DNA of 64,000 nucleotides from Nocardioides luti (GTDB lineage: Bacteria > Actinomycetota > Actinomycetes > Propionibacteriales > Nocardioidaceae), in the NCBI RefSeq assembly GCF_014212315.1, contig NZ_JACKXE010000001.1:2108001-2172000 (forward strand), written 5' to 3'. Made by a program: the position numbers and the translations under genes. How positions within the stretch are numbered: position 1 is the stretch's first letter; the number at the start of each line of letters is the position of its first letter. Below, one piece after another: positions 1-11,159 of this stretch. A model generated the notes under the pieces. The model saw nothing but the letters and a program-made list of their open reading frames with translations. It ran no database searches and was not told the DNA's origin.

Positions 1-1180
1 CCGCGTCCCGGGTGCGGAGCTCCCGGCAGGACGCGAGCTCCACGTCGCAGCGCGCCATCCGGGGAGCGGTCCGGCCGTCCGACGACGAGGGCACCAGGAC
101 GGCCACCAGGATGGTCTCGTCCTCCCAGGCCCACGTGTTGACGGCGAAGGCCCAGCCCGCCGGCGCCGCCAGCGTGGTCTCGTCGCCGCCGGCGACCGGC
201 CGGGCGAGGAGGGTGTCGACCGACGCCACCTCGCCGCCGAGCGTCCCCGCCGGCGAGCGGACCAGCCGGCTGCCCCCGGGGCTGACCGCGAGGGCGTCGT
301 ACGTCGGCAGGGTGCCGGTGCGGGTGAGGGCGCCGTCCGCGCTGACCGTCGCGAGGTACGGCGCGGTGCCGGTCGCGTCGGTCGCCCCGTCCGAGCCGTC
401 CACGACGACCAACCCGGCGGCCGTCCCCTGGAGGACCACCTGGTCGGCCGCGGTCGCGGAGAGGTCGACGACCGCCTGGCTCGGGTCCTGCGCGTGCCAC
501 AGGATGCTCGTGCGGGTGCCCTGGACGATGACGTCCCCGTCGTCGGTCACCGCACGGATGCTCGGGAGCACGCCGTCCTCGCTCCGGGAAATCTCGACCG
601 GCGCGGCGCCGAAGCCCTCGCCGCCGGCCCCGGTGGTGAAGCCGGTCAGCGGTGTGGGGTCGCCGTTGCGGTCCAGGAAGGCGATGTAGCGCCCGTCCGG
701 CGAGAGCACCGGCGGCTGCTCGAGCTCGGCCTCGATCCGGCTGGGCTCGACCCCGGGGCCGCCCCACCACCACGACTGGTCGAACTGCTGGGCGAGCCAG
801 ACCCCGTCGCGCGACTGGACGCCCTGCCAGGCGCCGGGCACGGCCTGCCCGTCGACGTACAGCACCTGGTCGAGCACGTAGGGCACGGTCGGCGGGGTCA
901 CCGGGATGCGCGCGTCGCTCCTCCCGGGCGACGGCGACCCGGTCGTCGGGCTGGGCCCGGACGGCGCCGGCTGCGGCTCGCCGTCTCCCTGGCGGCTCAG
1001 TGCGAGGGCCACCACACCGACGATCAGCACGACGGCCGCGGCGACCAGCAGCGGCTGCCAGACGTGGGAGGTCCGCGCCTCGCCGGCCTCGGTGACCACG
1101 CTCGGCATCGGCGGCACCTCGATGCCTCCCGCCACCGCGTCCAGCTCGCGGACCAGCATGTCCTCGATCTCGGTCGTCAT
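1..1180 (-). CDS. Membrane-anchored protein with propeller-like ectodomain (3' end cut by window)
   Basis: The ATG at 1180 follows a GAGGAGG ribosome site and lies 1 nt after the sigma-factor stop, so the two genes are a translationally linked pair. The frame stays open to base 1, giving 393 codons with the C-terminus outside the window. Residues 1-40 are cytosolic. One membrane helix spans about residues 44-64. A Ser/Pro linker follows, then a large outer domain with phrases such as LSPDGRYIAFLD that resemble TolB/WD40-type propeller blades. By position it could modulate the adjacent sigma factor or be one of its targets. No recognised anti-sigma domain is visible, so the function is unknown. 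Confidence 0.75.
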   Translation of the reverse strand, partial: MTTEIEDMLVRELDAVAGGIEVPPMPSVVTEAGEARTSHVWQPLLVAAAVVLIVGVVALALSRQGDGEPQPAPSGPSPTTGSPSPGRSDARIPVTPPTVPYVLDQVLYVDGQAVPGAWQGVQSRDGVWLAQQFDQSWWWGGPGVEPSRIEAELEQPPVLSPDGRYIAFLDRNGDPTPLTGFTTGAGGEGFGAAPVEISRSEDGVLPSIRAVTDDGDVIVQGTRTSILWHAQDPSQAVVDLSATAADQVVLQGTAAGLVVVDGSDGATDATGTAPYLATVSADGALTRTGTLPTYDALAVSPGGSRLVRSPAGTLGGEVASVDTLLARPVAGGDETTLAAPAGWAFAVNTWAWEDETILVAVLVPSSSDGRTAPRMARCDVELASCRELRTRDA

Positions 1181-1181
1181 C

Positions 1182-1712
1182 TCAGGCCTCCTCTCCGTCG
1201 TGAGCCTCGGAGCCGATGGCGGCTCGCAGGGCGGTGAGCGCTCGGTGCGCGGTGGACTTCACGGTCCCGGTGGAGCAGCCCAGCGCGTCGGCGATCTCGC
1301 GCTCGCTGAGCTGCTCGTAGTAGCGGAGGACCACGACCGCCCGCTGCCGCGGCGGCAGCGAGCCGACGTGCGCCCACAGGACCATCCGGTCCTCGGGGCC
1401 GCCGCCGGCGCCCACCGGGCGCGGCTCGGGCGGGGCGTCGGTCAGCAGCTCCAGGCGCCGGCTCTTCGGGCGACGCTGGGAGAGGAAGACGTTGGTCATC
1501 GTGCGCCGGACGTACGCCGCCGGCTGGTCGGCCCGGCTGACCCGGTCCCAGGACCGGAAGGCCTGCAGCAGCGTCTGCTGCGCGAGGTCCTCGGCGTCCG
1601 CGTGGTTGCCGGTCAGCAGGTACGACGAGCGGTACAGCCCCGGCCACGCGCTCGCGGCGTACTCCTCGAACGCAGGCCTGCCCTGCGTCTGCTTGGTGGT
1701 CGTGAACGCCAT
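1182..1712 (-). CDS. SigE-family ECF RNA polymerase sigma factor
   Basis: This 176-residue protein has the two-domain ECF layout. Region 2 contains YRSSYLLTGNHADAEDLAQQ and region 4 contains a helix-turn-helix around LSEREIADALGCSTGTVKS. The family directs core RNA polymerase to a small regulon, often for envelope or stress responses. I chose the ATG at 1712 because AGAAGGGGG sits about 7 nt before it; an in-frame ATG at 1736 would add eight residues (MGKRRGCP). The stop is 1 nt from the start of the membrane-anchored partner, which suggests joint control. The target promoter sequence cannot be read from the window. Confidence 0.88.
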   Translation of the reverse strand: MAFTTTKQTQGRPAFEEYAASAWPGLYRSSYLLTGNHADAEDLAQQTLLQAFRSWDRVSRADQPAAYVRRTMTNVFLSQRRPKSRRLELLTDAPPEPRPVGAGGGPEDRMVLWAHVGSLPPRQRAVVVLRYYEQLSEREIADALGCSTGTVKSTAHRALTALRAAIGSEAHDGEEA

Positions 1713-1786
1713 CGGGCACCCCCTTCTCTTCCCCACTTGACGCCCGCGGGGCGCCGGAGGTTGCTCCGCGGGACCGTCCGTTCTGG

Positions 1787-1792
1787 CACACT
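1787..1792 (+). promoter_or_regulatory. Putative -10 element (CACACT) of a leaderless gene
   Basis: CACACT is followed by exactly six bases (CGCGGC) and then the ATG at 1799, with no Shine-Dalgarno. Transcription would start at or next to the start codon. The same geometry occurs before several other genes in this window. Confidence 0.4.
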
Positions 1793-1798
1793 CGCGGC

Positions 1799-2806
1799 AT
1801 GGCAGATGAGGAGAACGGCAACGCCGGCCCGTCGCTGGAGCTGCCCTCGCTGGGCTTCGGCCGCAAGCGTCGCAGGAAGAACGCCGACGCCGCGAGCGAC
1901 ACCGCGACGCCCGAGCCCCCGCCGGCCCCCGAGCCGACGCCCGAGCCGGCCCCGGAGGCCGTCGCCGACCCCACTCCTGAGCCGGTCACGGAGCCCGTCC
2001 GTGAGCCGGAGCCCGTCAGCGAGCCGGAGACCCCGAGCGCCCACGAGCCCGCGGCGCTGGCCCCGGAGCTCGCGGAGACCACGGTCGTGCCGGTCGCGGA
2101 GCCCGAGCCCGTCGCCGAGCCCGTGCCGGTCGCCCACGAGACCGCCGTCCAGGACCCGCCCGCTCCTGCCGCCGCCCACGGCACGGCGCCCGACACGGCG
2201 CCGGACGACACCGTCGTCGACGCGATGGTGCCGCCGGAGCCGAGCGCCCCGCCGCTGTTCGTGGACGAGGTCTCCCCCGCACCCCGCAGCGAGCCCGCCC
2301 GGGCCGCCGCCCCGTCGGGCGGTGCCACGTCGCTCGCCGAGGCGCCGACCGGTCAGGACGCGTCCGACGACGCCGACCCGGTCGTCGCCGACGAGCCGAA
2401 GCGCAAGGCCGCCCGCTCGATGCCCAGCATCGGTGGCATGCCCGCCGCGATCCTGACCGGCGCCGTCGTGGGCCTGGCGACGGTCGGCCTGACCTTCGCC
2501 TCGCTGCGGCTCTGCGAGGCCGCCAAGGGCACGTCGTCGTGCGGCGGGCCGGGCTTCTTCCTCCTCGTCGCCATCCTGGTGGCGATGGTGCTGCTCGGCG
2601 GCGCGCTGCTGCGCGTCTTCCGCGTCTCCGACCCCGGCAGCACGAGCTTCCTCGCCGTCGGGCTGATGGCGGTCCTCGTGCTGCTCTTCCTGGTCGACGT
2701 GATCTTCAGCTGGTGGATGGTCATCGTCATCCCGGTCTTCGCGATGGCGACGTTCGCGCTCGCGCACTGGGTCACCACCGCGTTCATCGAGCCCGCCGAG
2801 CACTGA
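1799..2806 (+). CDS. Pro/Glu-rich hypothetical protein with four C-terminal membrane helices
   Basis: The 335-residue product has a charged start (KRRRKN), then about 140 residues rich in Pro, Glu and Val with repeated EPEPV-type units. The C-terminal ~120 residues hold four hydrophobic helices, beginning near PAAILTGAVVGLATVG. The N-terminal half is probably a disordered cytosolic or wall-spanning tether and the C-terminal half an integral membrane domain. I do not recognise a family. It is monocistronic, convergent with asd, and ends before a strong hairpin. The low-complexity N-terminus could be mistaken for a spurious frame, but the hydrophobic C-terminus supports a real gene. Confidence 0.7.
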   Translation: MADEENGNAGPSLELPSLGFGRKRRRKNADAASDTATPEPPPAPEPTPEPAPEAVADPTPEPVTEPVREPEPVSEPETPSAHEPAALAPELAETTVVPVAEPEPVAEPVPVAHETAVQDPPAPAAAHGTAPDTAPDDTVVDAMVPPEPSAPPLFVDEVSPAPRSEPARAAAPSGGATSLAEAPTGQDASDDADPVVADEPKRKAARSMPSIGGMPAAILTGAVVGLATVGLTFASLRLCEAAKGTSSCGGPGFFLLVAILVAMVLLGGALLRVFRVSDPGSTSFLAVGLMAVLVLLFLVDVIFSWWMVIVIPVFAMATFALAHWVTTAFIEPAEH

Positions 2807-2832
2807 GCGGCACGCCGCCGCCGCGTCGCGCA

Positions 2833-2871
2833 CGAACGGACCCTCCAGCCGACGGCTGGAGGGTCCGTTCG
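2833..2871. terminator. Bidirectional hairpin terminator
   Basis: A perfect 18-bp inverted repeat (2833-2850 with 2854-2871) with a 3-nt loop lies between the convergent membrane protein gene and asd. It should end transcripts from both sides. Confidence 0.85.
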
Positions 2872-2902
2872 CGCAGGGACGTCCGTGCGACGTCGAGGTT
2901 GA

Positions 2903-5917
<3,015 letters not shown>

Positions 5918-5925
<8 letters not shown>

Positions 5926-6517
5926 CTGCTGATCGCCTTCCTGCGAATGCTCGGCCGAGGGTGACCTCGTCGGCGTACTCGAGGTCACCACCCACCGGCA
6001 GTCCACTCGCCAATCGCGTCACGCGCAAGCCGAGCGGCTTGAGCATCCGGGTGAGGTACGTCGCGGTCGCCTCGCCCTCGAGGTTCGGGTCGGTGGCCAG
6101 GATGGTCTCGACGATCGCGCCGTCGGCCAGCCGCACCATCAGCTCGCGGATCCGCAGCTGCTCCGGACCGATGCCGTCGATCGGCGAGATCGCCCCGCCG
6201 AGCACGTGGTAGCGGCCGCGGAACTCGCGGGTCCGCTCGATCGCGACGACGTCCTTGTACTCCTCGACGACGCACAGCAGCGACGGGTCCCGCCGCGGGT
6301 CCCGGCAGATCCGGCACTGCTCGTCCTCGGAGACGTTGAAGCAGATGGTGCAGAACTTCACCTTGGCCTTGACCTCGATCAGCACGTCCGCGAGGCGGCG
6401 TACGTCGGCGGGCTCGGCCTGGAGCAGGTGGAACGCGATCCGCTGCGCGCTCTTGGGACCCACGCCCGGCAGCCGGCCGAGCTCGTCGATCAGGTCCTGG
6501 ACGACACCTTCGTACAA
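5918..6517 (-). CDS. recR: Recombination mediator RecR
   Basis: RecR works with RecO/RecF to load RecA at gaps. A TTG start at 6517 ([14 protein letters not shown]) gives the family's usual length of 199 residues and places the gene 10 nt after ybaB. Longer frames would run back through ybaB. The helix-hairpin-helix [19 protein letters not shown] is at residues 14-32, a four-Cys zinc site at C56, C59, C68 and C71, and the Toprim domain follows (VVEEYKDV). It belongs to the dnaX-ybaB-recR operon that is conserved across bacteria. Confidence 0.95.
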
Positions 6518-6527
6518 CGCGTGGTCC

Positions 6528-6905
6528 CTAGAACCCGAGGCTGCCGGGCGCGCCGCCCGGGAGACCGCCGCCACCGGCGAGCGGTCCGAGCGCCTCACCG
6601 GCGAGCGCGTCGGCCTGGGCCTTCGCGTCGCGGTAGGCGGCCACGATCATGTCGCCGAGGTCGGACAGGTCGTCGGCGCTCGCACCGTCGAAGCCGCCGG
6701 CCTTGATCTCGACGCCGACGAGCTCGCCGACCCCGTTGACGGTCGCGGTGACCGCGCCGCCCGCGACCGTGCCCTGGACCGTGGTCTCGGTCAGCTTGGC
6801 CTGGGCGTCCTGGAGCTGCTCCTGCATCTGCTGGGCCTGCTGGAGGAGGGCGTTCATGTCGAAGCCGCCTCCGCCGAGGGCCTCAAAGGGGTTGTTCTGC
6901 GTCAT
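6528..6905 (-). CDS. YbaB/EbfC nucleoid-associated protein
   Basis: The 125-residue protein has the YbaB layout: a helical N-terminal part rich in Gln ([19 protein letters not shown]), the [23 protein letters not shown] strand region, and a Gly-rich tail. Members form dimers that bind DNA and coat the nucleoid. The gene lies between dnaX and recR in the conserved replication-repair operon, 61 nt after dnaX and 10 nt before recR. Confidence 0.93.
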   Translation of the reverse strand: MTQNNPFEALGGGGFDMNALLQQAQQMQEQLQDAQAKLTETTVQGTVAGGAVTATVNGVGELVGVEIKAGGFDGASADDLSDLGDMIVAAYRDAKAQADALAGEALGPLAGGGGLPGGAPGSLGF

Positions 6906-6966
6906 GGGTGGGTCCTCTCGGTGGTGCCGGGGTGCCGGGGTGGGGTGGTCGGTCGTCGGTGGTCGG

Positions 6967-9219
6967 TCACGGGTGCCGGATCTCGTCGATCACCTGGGCG
7001 CCGAGCTCGCGGCGCAGCAGCTCCGCGCCGTTGAGCCCCTGGGTCTCCGCGTCGAGGTCGTCGGGGTGGGCGTCGGCGTCGGCGGCCGCGAGATCCTGGC
7101 CGCGGGCGACCTCGGCCCCGGCCTGGCGGGTCTGCTGGATGGCGCCGCGGGCGGCGGCGATCGTCTCCGGGCCGGCCTTGGGAGCCGCCGGGGGCGGGGG
7201 CGTCGCGGGCTCGGCGGCGGCCGGGGTCGGCGTGGCCGCGGCCTCGGGTGCCGCCGGCTCGTCGGTCGCCCAGCTGGGGGGCTCGGACGGCGAGGTGTCC
7301 TGCGGGGCGGCGAACGGGTCCGGCGTGGCCGCGGCCGGAGCCGGTGCCACGGGCCGGTGGCCGGCGTCGGCCTTGGCCCCGGGATCCACGATCGTGTCGA
7401 TGCGCCAGTCGGCTCCGACGACGTCGATGGCGGCCTGGCGCACGATCTCGGCACTGCCGCCGTTGTCGAAGGAGTCGCGGGCGCCGGTGTTGGAGAAGCC
7501 CAGGGTGAGGGTGCGGCCCTCGAGGCCGACGACCTGGCAGTTCTGGGTGAGGTGCATCCAGGTGACGCGGCGGCGGAGCTTCGTCGCCTCGACGATGTCG
7601 GGCCACAGGCGGCGGACGTCGACGAGGGTGAGACCGCCGGCGGCGGCCGGGGGCGGGGGCGGGTCGTTCGTCGGGTGCTGCACGGGGGCGACGTCCGCCA
7701 CCGGGGCAACGCCGGCCACGGCTCCCGCAGAGCCCCCGTCCGGCGATCCAGCTCGCTCGTTCCTCGCTTCGCCGCCAGACCCAGCCACCCCGGACGGGGG
7801 CTCTGCGTCCGCCGTGGCCGTCGTCGCGGCGGTCGCGGACGTCGCCCACGTGCCCTCCCGGTCGCCGCTCGGGTCCGTGGTGGTCAGCTCGGGCTGGGCC
7901 GGGGGGGTGGTCGGGGGGAGGGGGCGGATGACGGGGTTGATGGTGAGCGGGGGCTCGACGTTGCTGGGGGCCGAGGTGGCGGCGGGGCGGTCCTGGGCCG
8001 GGGCTGCGGGGGGCGGCGGGGCGGCGGTGACGGCGGCCGACGGGGTGCCGGTGATCGCGGCGCGCTTCTCCAGGCGGTCGAGGCGGGCCATCACCCCGCC
8101 GGTGGCGTGGTCGGCGCCGGGCAGCAGCACCCGGGCGCAGATGAGCTCGAGCAGCAGGCGCGGGGCGGTGGCGCCGCGCATCTCGGTGAGCCCGGTGGCG
8201 ACCAGGTCGGCGGCGCGGCTGAGCTCGGCGGAGCCGAAGCGGGCGGCCTGGGCGACCAGGCGCTCGCCCTGGTCCTGGGAGCAGTCGATGAGACCGGTGG
8301 CGGGGGCGTCCGGGACGGCGTCGACGATGACCAGGTCGCGCAGCCGGCGCAGGAGGTCCTCGGTGAAGCGGCGCGGGTCCTGCCCGGTCTCGATCACCTT
8401 GTCGACGACGCCGAAGACCGCGGCGCCGTCCCCGACGGCGAAGGCGTCGACGACCTCGTCGAGCAGTGTGTCGGGGGTGTAGCCCAGCAGGCCGGTGGCG
8501 AGCGCGTAGGTCACGCCCTGCTCGCCGGCGCCGCCGAGGAGCTGGTCGAGCACGGAGAGGGTGTCGCGCGCGGAGCCGGCACCCGCCCGCACGACCAGCG
8601 GGACGGCGGCGGTCTCGATCGCGACGCCCTCGAGGCCGCACAGCTCGGAGAGGTACGCCGAGAGCAGCCGCGGCGGGATCAGCCGGAACGGGTAGTGGTG
8701 GGTCCGCGAGCGGATCGTCGGCAGCACCTTGTCGGGCTCGGTCGTGGCGAAGATGAAGCGCAGGTGCTCCGGCGGCTCCTCGACCAGCTTGAGCAGCGCG
8801 TTGAAGCCCTGCGTCGAGACCATGTGGGCCTCGTCGATGATGTAGACCTTGTAGCGGCTGCGGACCGGGGCGAAGAAGGCCTTCTCGCGCAGGTCGCGGG
8901 CGTCGTCGACGCCGCCGTGGGAGGCCGCATCGATCTCGATGACGTCGATCGAGCCGGGCCCGCCCCGCGCCAGGTCGCGGCAGCTGTCGCACTCGCCGCA
9001 CGGGTCGGCGATCGGGGCGCGCTCGCAGTTGAGCGCGCGGGCGAGGATCCGGGCCGAGGTGGTCTTGCCGCAGCCGCGGGGGCCGGAGAAGAGGTAGGCG
9101 TGGTTGACCCGGTTGTTGGCCAGCGCCGCCCGCAGGGGCTCGGTGACGTGCTCCTGACCGATGACCTCCTGGAAGGTCTCGGGCCGGTAGCGGCGGTACA
9201 ACGCGAGGGGTGACTCCAC
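6967..9219 (-). CDS. dnaX: DNA polymerase III gamma/tau subunit
   Basis: DnaX is the motor of the clamp loader, loading the beta clamp on primed DNA. The 750-residue protein begins at GTG 9219 (MESPLALYRRYRPETF). It has Walker A GPRGCGKT at residues 46-53, a zinc site at C65, C74, C77 and C80, Walker B with DEAH, and an SRT sensor. The AAA+ part is followed by a collar domain. A long Pro/Ala/Thr-rich linker and a C-terminal polymerase-binding region complete it. The linker includes an 82-bp inverted-repeat element in frame (7726-7807). The start follows TAGGGT by six bases with no ribosome site, which suggests a leaderless mRNA. Confidence 0.96.
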   Translation of the reverse strand: MESPLALYRRYRPETFQEVIGQEHVTEPLRAALANNRVNHAYLFSGPRGCGKTTSARILARALNCERAPIADPCGECDSCRDLARGGPGSIDVIEIDAASHGGVDDARDLREKAFFAPVRSRYKVYIIDEAHMVSTQGFNALLKLVEEPPEHLRFIFATTEPDKVLPTIRSRTHHYPFRLIPPRLLSAYLSELCGLEGVAIETAAVPLVVRAGAGSARDTLSVLDQLLGGAGEQGVTYALATGLLGYTPDTLLDEVVDAFAVGDGAAVFGVVDKVIETGQDPRRFTEDLLRRLRDLVIVDAVPDAPATGLIDCSQDQGERLVAQAARFGSAELSRAADLVATGLTEMRGATAPRLLLELICARVLLPGADHATGGVMARLDRLEKRAAITGTPSAAVTAAPPPPAAPAQDRPAATSAPSNVEPPLTINPVIRPLPPTTPPAQPELTTTDPSGDREGTWATSATAATTATADAEPPSGVAGSGGEARNERAGSPDGGSAGAVAGVAPVADVAPVQHPTNDPPPPPAAAGGLTLVDVRRLWPDIVEATKLRRRVTWMHLTQNCQVVGLEGRTLTLGFSNTGARDSFDNGGSAEIVRQAAIDVVGADWRIDTIVDPGAKADAGHRPVAPAPAAATPDPFAAPQDTSPSEPPSWATDEPAAPEAAATPTPAAAEPATPPPPAAPKAGPETIAAARGAIQQTRQAGAEVARGQDLAAADADAHPDDLDAETQGLNGAELLRRELGAQVIDEIRHP
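7726..7807. repeat. 82-bp palindromic element inserted in frame in dnaX
   Basis: Perfect 18-bp arms (7726-7743 and 7790-7807) flank a 46-bp centre that itself contains GCTCGCTCGTTCCTCGC-type sequence. It encodes about residues 471-498 of DnaX (around GGEARNERAGSPDGGSAG) in the disordered linker. The reading frame stays open. It resembles Rickettsia-style palindromic elements that tolerate insertion in coding DNA; the parallel is inference. Confidence 0.7.
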
Positions 9220-9225
9220 GCCTAG

Positions 9226-9231
9226 ACCCTA
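9226..9231 (-). promoter_or_regulatory. Putative -10 element (TAGGGT) of dnaX
   Basis: TAGGGT is followed by six bases and then the GTG start of dnaX, with no Shine-Dalgarno. This geometry predicts a leaderless dnaX transcript. Confidence 0.45.
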
Positions 9232-9290
9232 ACGACCCGTGCCGACAGCCGGTAGCGGGCCGTGCGGCGGCGGCCGTCCGGGAGACCAGG

Positions 9291-9480
9291 GGTCTCGGTT
9301 CGCGTCTCTCGCGCACTGGTCCGCTGCGCGCAAGGGGTCTCGGTTCGCGTCTCTCTCGCGCTGCTCCGCTGCGGGGAAGGGGTCTCGATACGCGTCGCGA
9401 CCGGCCTCGCTGCGCTCGGCCGTTCGCCGACGCTACTCGACCTCCCGCCCTGCTCGACGCCTTCGCAAGCTCAGGCGTCG
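9291..9480. repeat. Diverged ~45-bp direct repeats plus REP-like palindromes
   Basis: Three units begin GGTCTCGGTTCGCGTCTCTC (9291), the same 20-mer (9337) and GGTCTCGATACGCGTCGCGA (9381), spaced 46 and 44 bp. The third runs into CTACTCGACC (9433-9442), a rough inverted partner of its GGTCTCGATA start. A small hairpin CGACGCC/GGCGTCG follows at 9455-9480. I see no gene in 9220-9487; the stretch is non-coding repeat DNA between dnaX and the SRP RNA. Confidence 0.55.
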
Positions 9481-9487
9481 GGGCGTG

Positions 9488-9580
9488 AAAAGGCCCCCCG
9501 CGCACCCGACAGAGCTCGCTTACCCTTGCTGCCTTCCGGCCCTGGGGGAGTTCGGCAAGATGTCGCCACACGGGGGGTTG
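9488..9580 (-). ncRNA. ffs: Small signal recognition particle RNA (4.5S type)
   Basis: The minus strand contains the universal SRP RNA apical segment with GGCCGGAAGGCAGCAAGGG, including the GGAA tetraloop and the symmetric AGCA loop. The flanking CCCCCCGTGTGGCG and GGTGCGCGGGGGGCC arms pair to form the long hairpin. A TTTT run directly after the closing stem acts as its terminator. Length is about 93 nt. It binds Ffh to target nascent membrane proteins. The 5' end is placed from the TAGACT -10 box at 9587-9592. Confidence 0.93.
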
Positions 9581-9586
9581 GCGCAG

Positions 9587-9592
9587 AGTCTA
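9587..9592 (-). promoter_or_regulatory. -10 box (TAGACT) of the SRP RNA
   Basis: TAGACT lies six bases before the first paired bases of the SRP RNA, as expected for a vegetative promoter. Confidence 0.5.
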
Positions 9593-9685
9593 GGTGAGGG
9601 ACGCGACGGGCTCCAAGACGGGCCCCGCGCGGGTCCGCGGAGGCGGATTTCACCTCGTCGGTCCGTGACCCGTATGCTCCTCCGC

Positions 9686-9775
9686 GGAGGATTCGCCTAG
9701 TGGCCTATGGCGCTCGCTTGGAAAGCGGGTTGGGTGTGAAAGCCCTCAGGGGTTCGAATCCCCTATCCTCCGCCA
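9686..9775 (+). tRNA. tRNA-Ser (GGA)
   Basis: The acceptor arms GGAGGAT (9686-9692) and ATCCTCC (9765-9771) pair. The anticodon stem CTCGC/GCGGG encloses the loop TTGGAAA, giving anticodon GGA at 9720-9722. A long variable arm and GGTTCGAATCC T-arm fit a class II tRNA-Ser. CCA is encoded at 9773-9775. A TATGCT -10-like box lies at 9673-9678. Confidence 0.96.
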
Positions 9776-9783
9776 GTCACGCA

Positions 9784-9806
9784 GGGCGCCGACCTCGTCG
9801 GCGCCC
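9784..9806. terminator. Hairpin terminator after tRNA-Ser
   Basis: A 9-bp perfect stem (GGGCGCCGA/TCGGCGCCC) with a 5-nt loop follows the tRNA by 8 nt. It lies between the tRNA and the convergent mycP gene. Confidence 0.7.
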
Positions 9807-9851
9807 TTCGTGCTTCCCGGGCACCGCCGCGAGAGCGGTCCGGTCGCGCGG

Positions 9852-11159
9852 TCAGTCGCGGCGGCGCGCCAGCACGGGCCGCAGCAGCAGCGCCAGGACC
9901 AGCACTCCCCCGCCCAGCAGGCCCCACCAGACCGCGTCGTGGCGGGTGCCGGCGAGGACGTCCTTCTCGGCAGCGGGGGCGCTCGCCCGGATCCGCTCGG
10001 TCTGCTGCGCCGTCGTGGTCACGGCGCCGCCGCGGGTCGGGTGCAGGGGGCGGGTGAGCGCCTCGAACGGCTGGACCACGCCCTTGCCCTGCAGCGTCGT
10101 CGGCACGTCGAGGGTGCCGTCGGCGGTGCGCTCGAGGCGGGCGACCACCTGCGCCGCGGTGTCCTTCGGGAAGTGCGCGCGCAGCAGGGCGACGAGCCCG
10201 CTGACCTCGGCGGCGGAGTACGACGTGGCCGGCTCGGCCAGCCGGCAGGTGCCGCCGTTCAGCGCGACGGACACCGACATCGCGGAGGGCGCGGCGACGT
10301 CGGTCTGGGAGTTGGCCACGACGATCTGCTTGGGGTCGGGGTACTGGTCCTGGCCGGCCGTCGTCGTGCTCACCGCGAGCACGTCGGAGTAGCCCGCCGG
10401 CCAGACGAACTTCGCGGCGTCCTCCCCGGGCCCGACCTCGGTGCCGGTGTCGCTGTTGAACGCCTCCCACAGCTCGTCGGCCTCGTCGCGCGGCCGGTTG
10501 CCGGACGAGGCCACGAGCACGACGTCGGCCGCCACCACGCGGCGTACGGCGCGCTCGAGCCGACCGTCGAGGTCCGGGGTGACCGCGAGCGACACGTTCG
10601 CGACGCCGATGTCGAGGCGGCGGGCGTTGTCCGCGACCCAGTTCAGCCCGGAGATCAGCGCCGGCGTGCTGACGCCCACCTCGCCCGAGGACTGGTCCGG
10701 CTGGTCGGCGTCGAAGACCTTGACGTCGATGATCCGGGCTCCCGGTGCGATGCCCGTCGGCTTGCCGCCGGGGCGTGCGCCCGCCGCGATCAGGCCGGCG
10801 ACCTCGGTGCCGTGCGGGTCGGCGGGGTCCGTGCCGAGCGGCTTGGAGGTGAAGGACATGCCGTCGACCACCGTCATCAGGTTGCTGCGCCGCGAGACGC
10901 CGGCGTCCAGCACGGCCACGCCCACCCCAGCCCCGGGCTTCTCCCCCAGGGAGTCGAGGTAGTCGTAGACCCGGTCCATGCCGAGCAGGCCCAGCGGCAC
11001 GCTGTCGCTGTCGTCGGTGCCGGGTGGGTCGTCGAGGGTGAGGTCGTCACAGAGGAAGTAGTCGCCGTCGGCGGCGTACGTCGGCGCCGGCAGCGCGACC
11101 AGCCCCGACCCCGCGAGCACCGCGGCGAGAGCGAGCGCCGGCAGGGTGCTCAGCTGCAC
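9852..11159 (-). CDS. mycP: Type VII secretion mycosin (subtilisin-like serine protease)
   Basis: Mycosins are membrane-anchored proteases that stabilise the ESX secretion complex and cleave substrates. The GTG at 11159 has AAGGA 6 nt upstream and gives a 435-residue protein with a signal peptide (residues 1-29). The triad reads Asp85 (VAVLDAGV), His116 (DPHGTEVAG) and Ser313, with the oxyanion Asn in SSGN. A C-terminal membrane helix (WWGLLGGGVLVLALLL) ends in RRRD. The Ser motif is ATSYSAAEVSG where GTSxAxP is usual, so the Gly and Pro are changed. The start overlaps the end of eccB by 10 nt. Confidence 0.92.
   Translation of the reverse strand: MQLSTLPALALAAVLAGSGLVALPAPTYAADGDYFLCDDLTLDDPPGTDDSDSVPLGLLGMDRVYDYLDSLGEKPGAGVGVAVLDAGVSRRSNLMTVVDGMSFTSKPLGTDPADPHGTEVAGLIAAGARPGGKPTGIAPGARIIDVKVFDADQPDQSSGEVGVSTPALISGLNWVADNARRLDIGVANVSLAVTPDLDGRLERAVRRVVAADVVLVASSGNRPRDEADELWEAFNSDTGTEVGPGEDAAKFVWPAGYSDVLAVSTTTAGQDQYPDPKQIVVANSQTDVAAPSAMSVSVALNGGTCRLAEPATSYSAAEVSGLVALLRAHFPKDTAAQVVARLERTADGTLDVPTTLQGKGVVQPFEALTRPLHPTRGGAVTTTAQQTERIRASAPAAEKDVLAGTRHDAVWWGLLGGGVLVLALLLRPVLARRRD

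Noticed and set aside
6649-9213. Very long open frames on the plus strand opposite dnaX
   Set aside because: They are antisense frames kept open by high GC; the Gly/Arg/Ala-rich products have no domain, and dnaX on the other strand is certain.
9686-9775. tRNA-Ser as an attachment site for a genomic island
   Set aside because: No integrase gene follows and no repeated tRNA 3' end was seen downstream; the neighbouring type VII genes have the same base composition as the rest.
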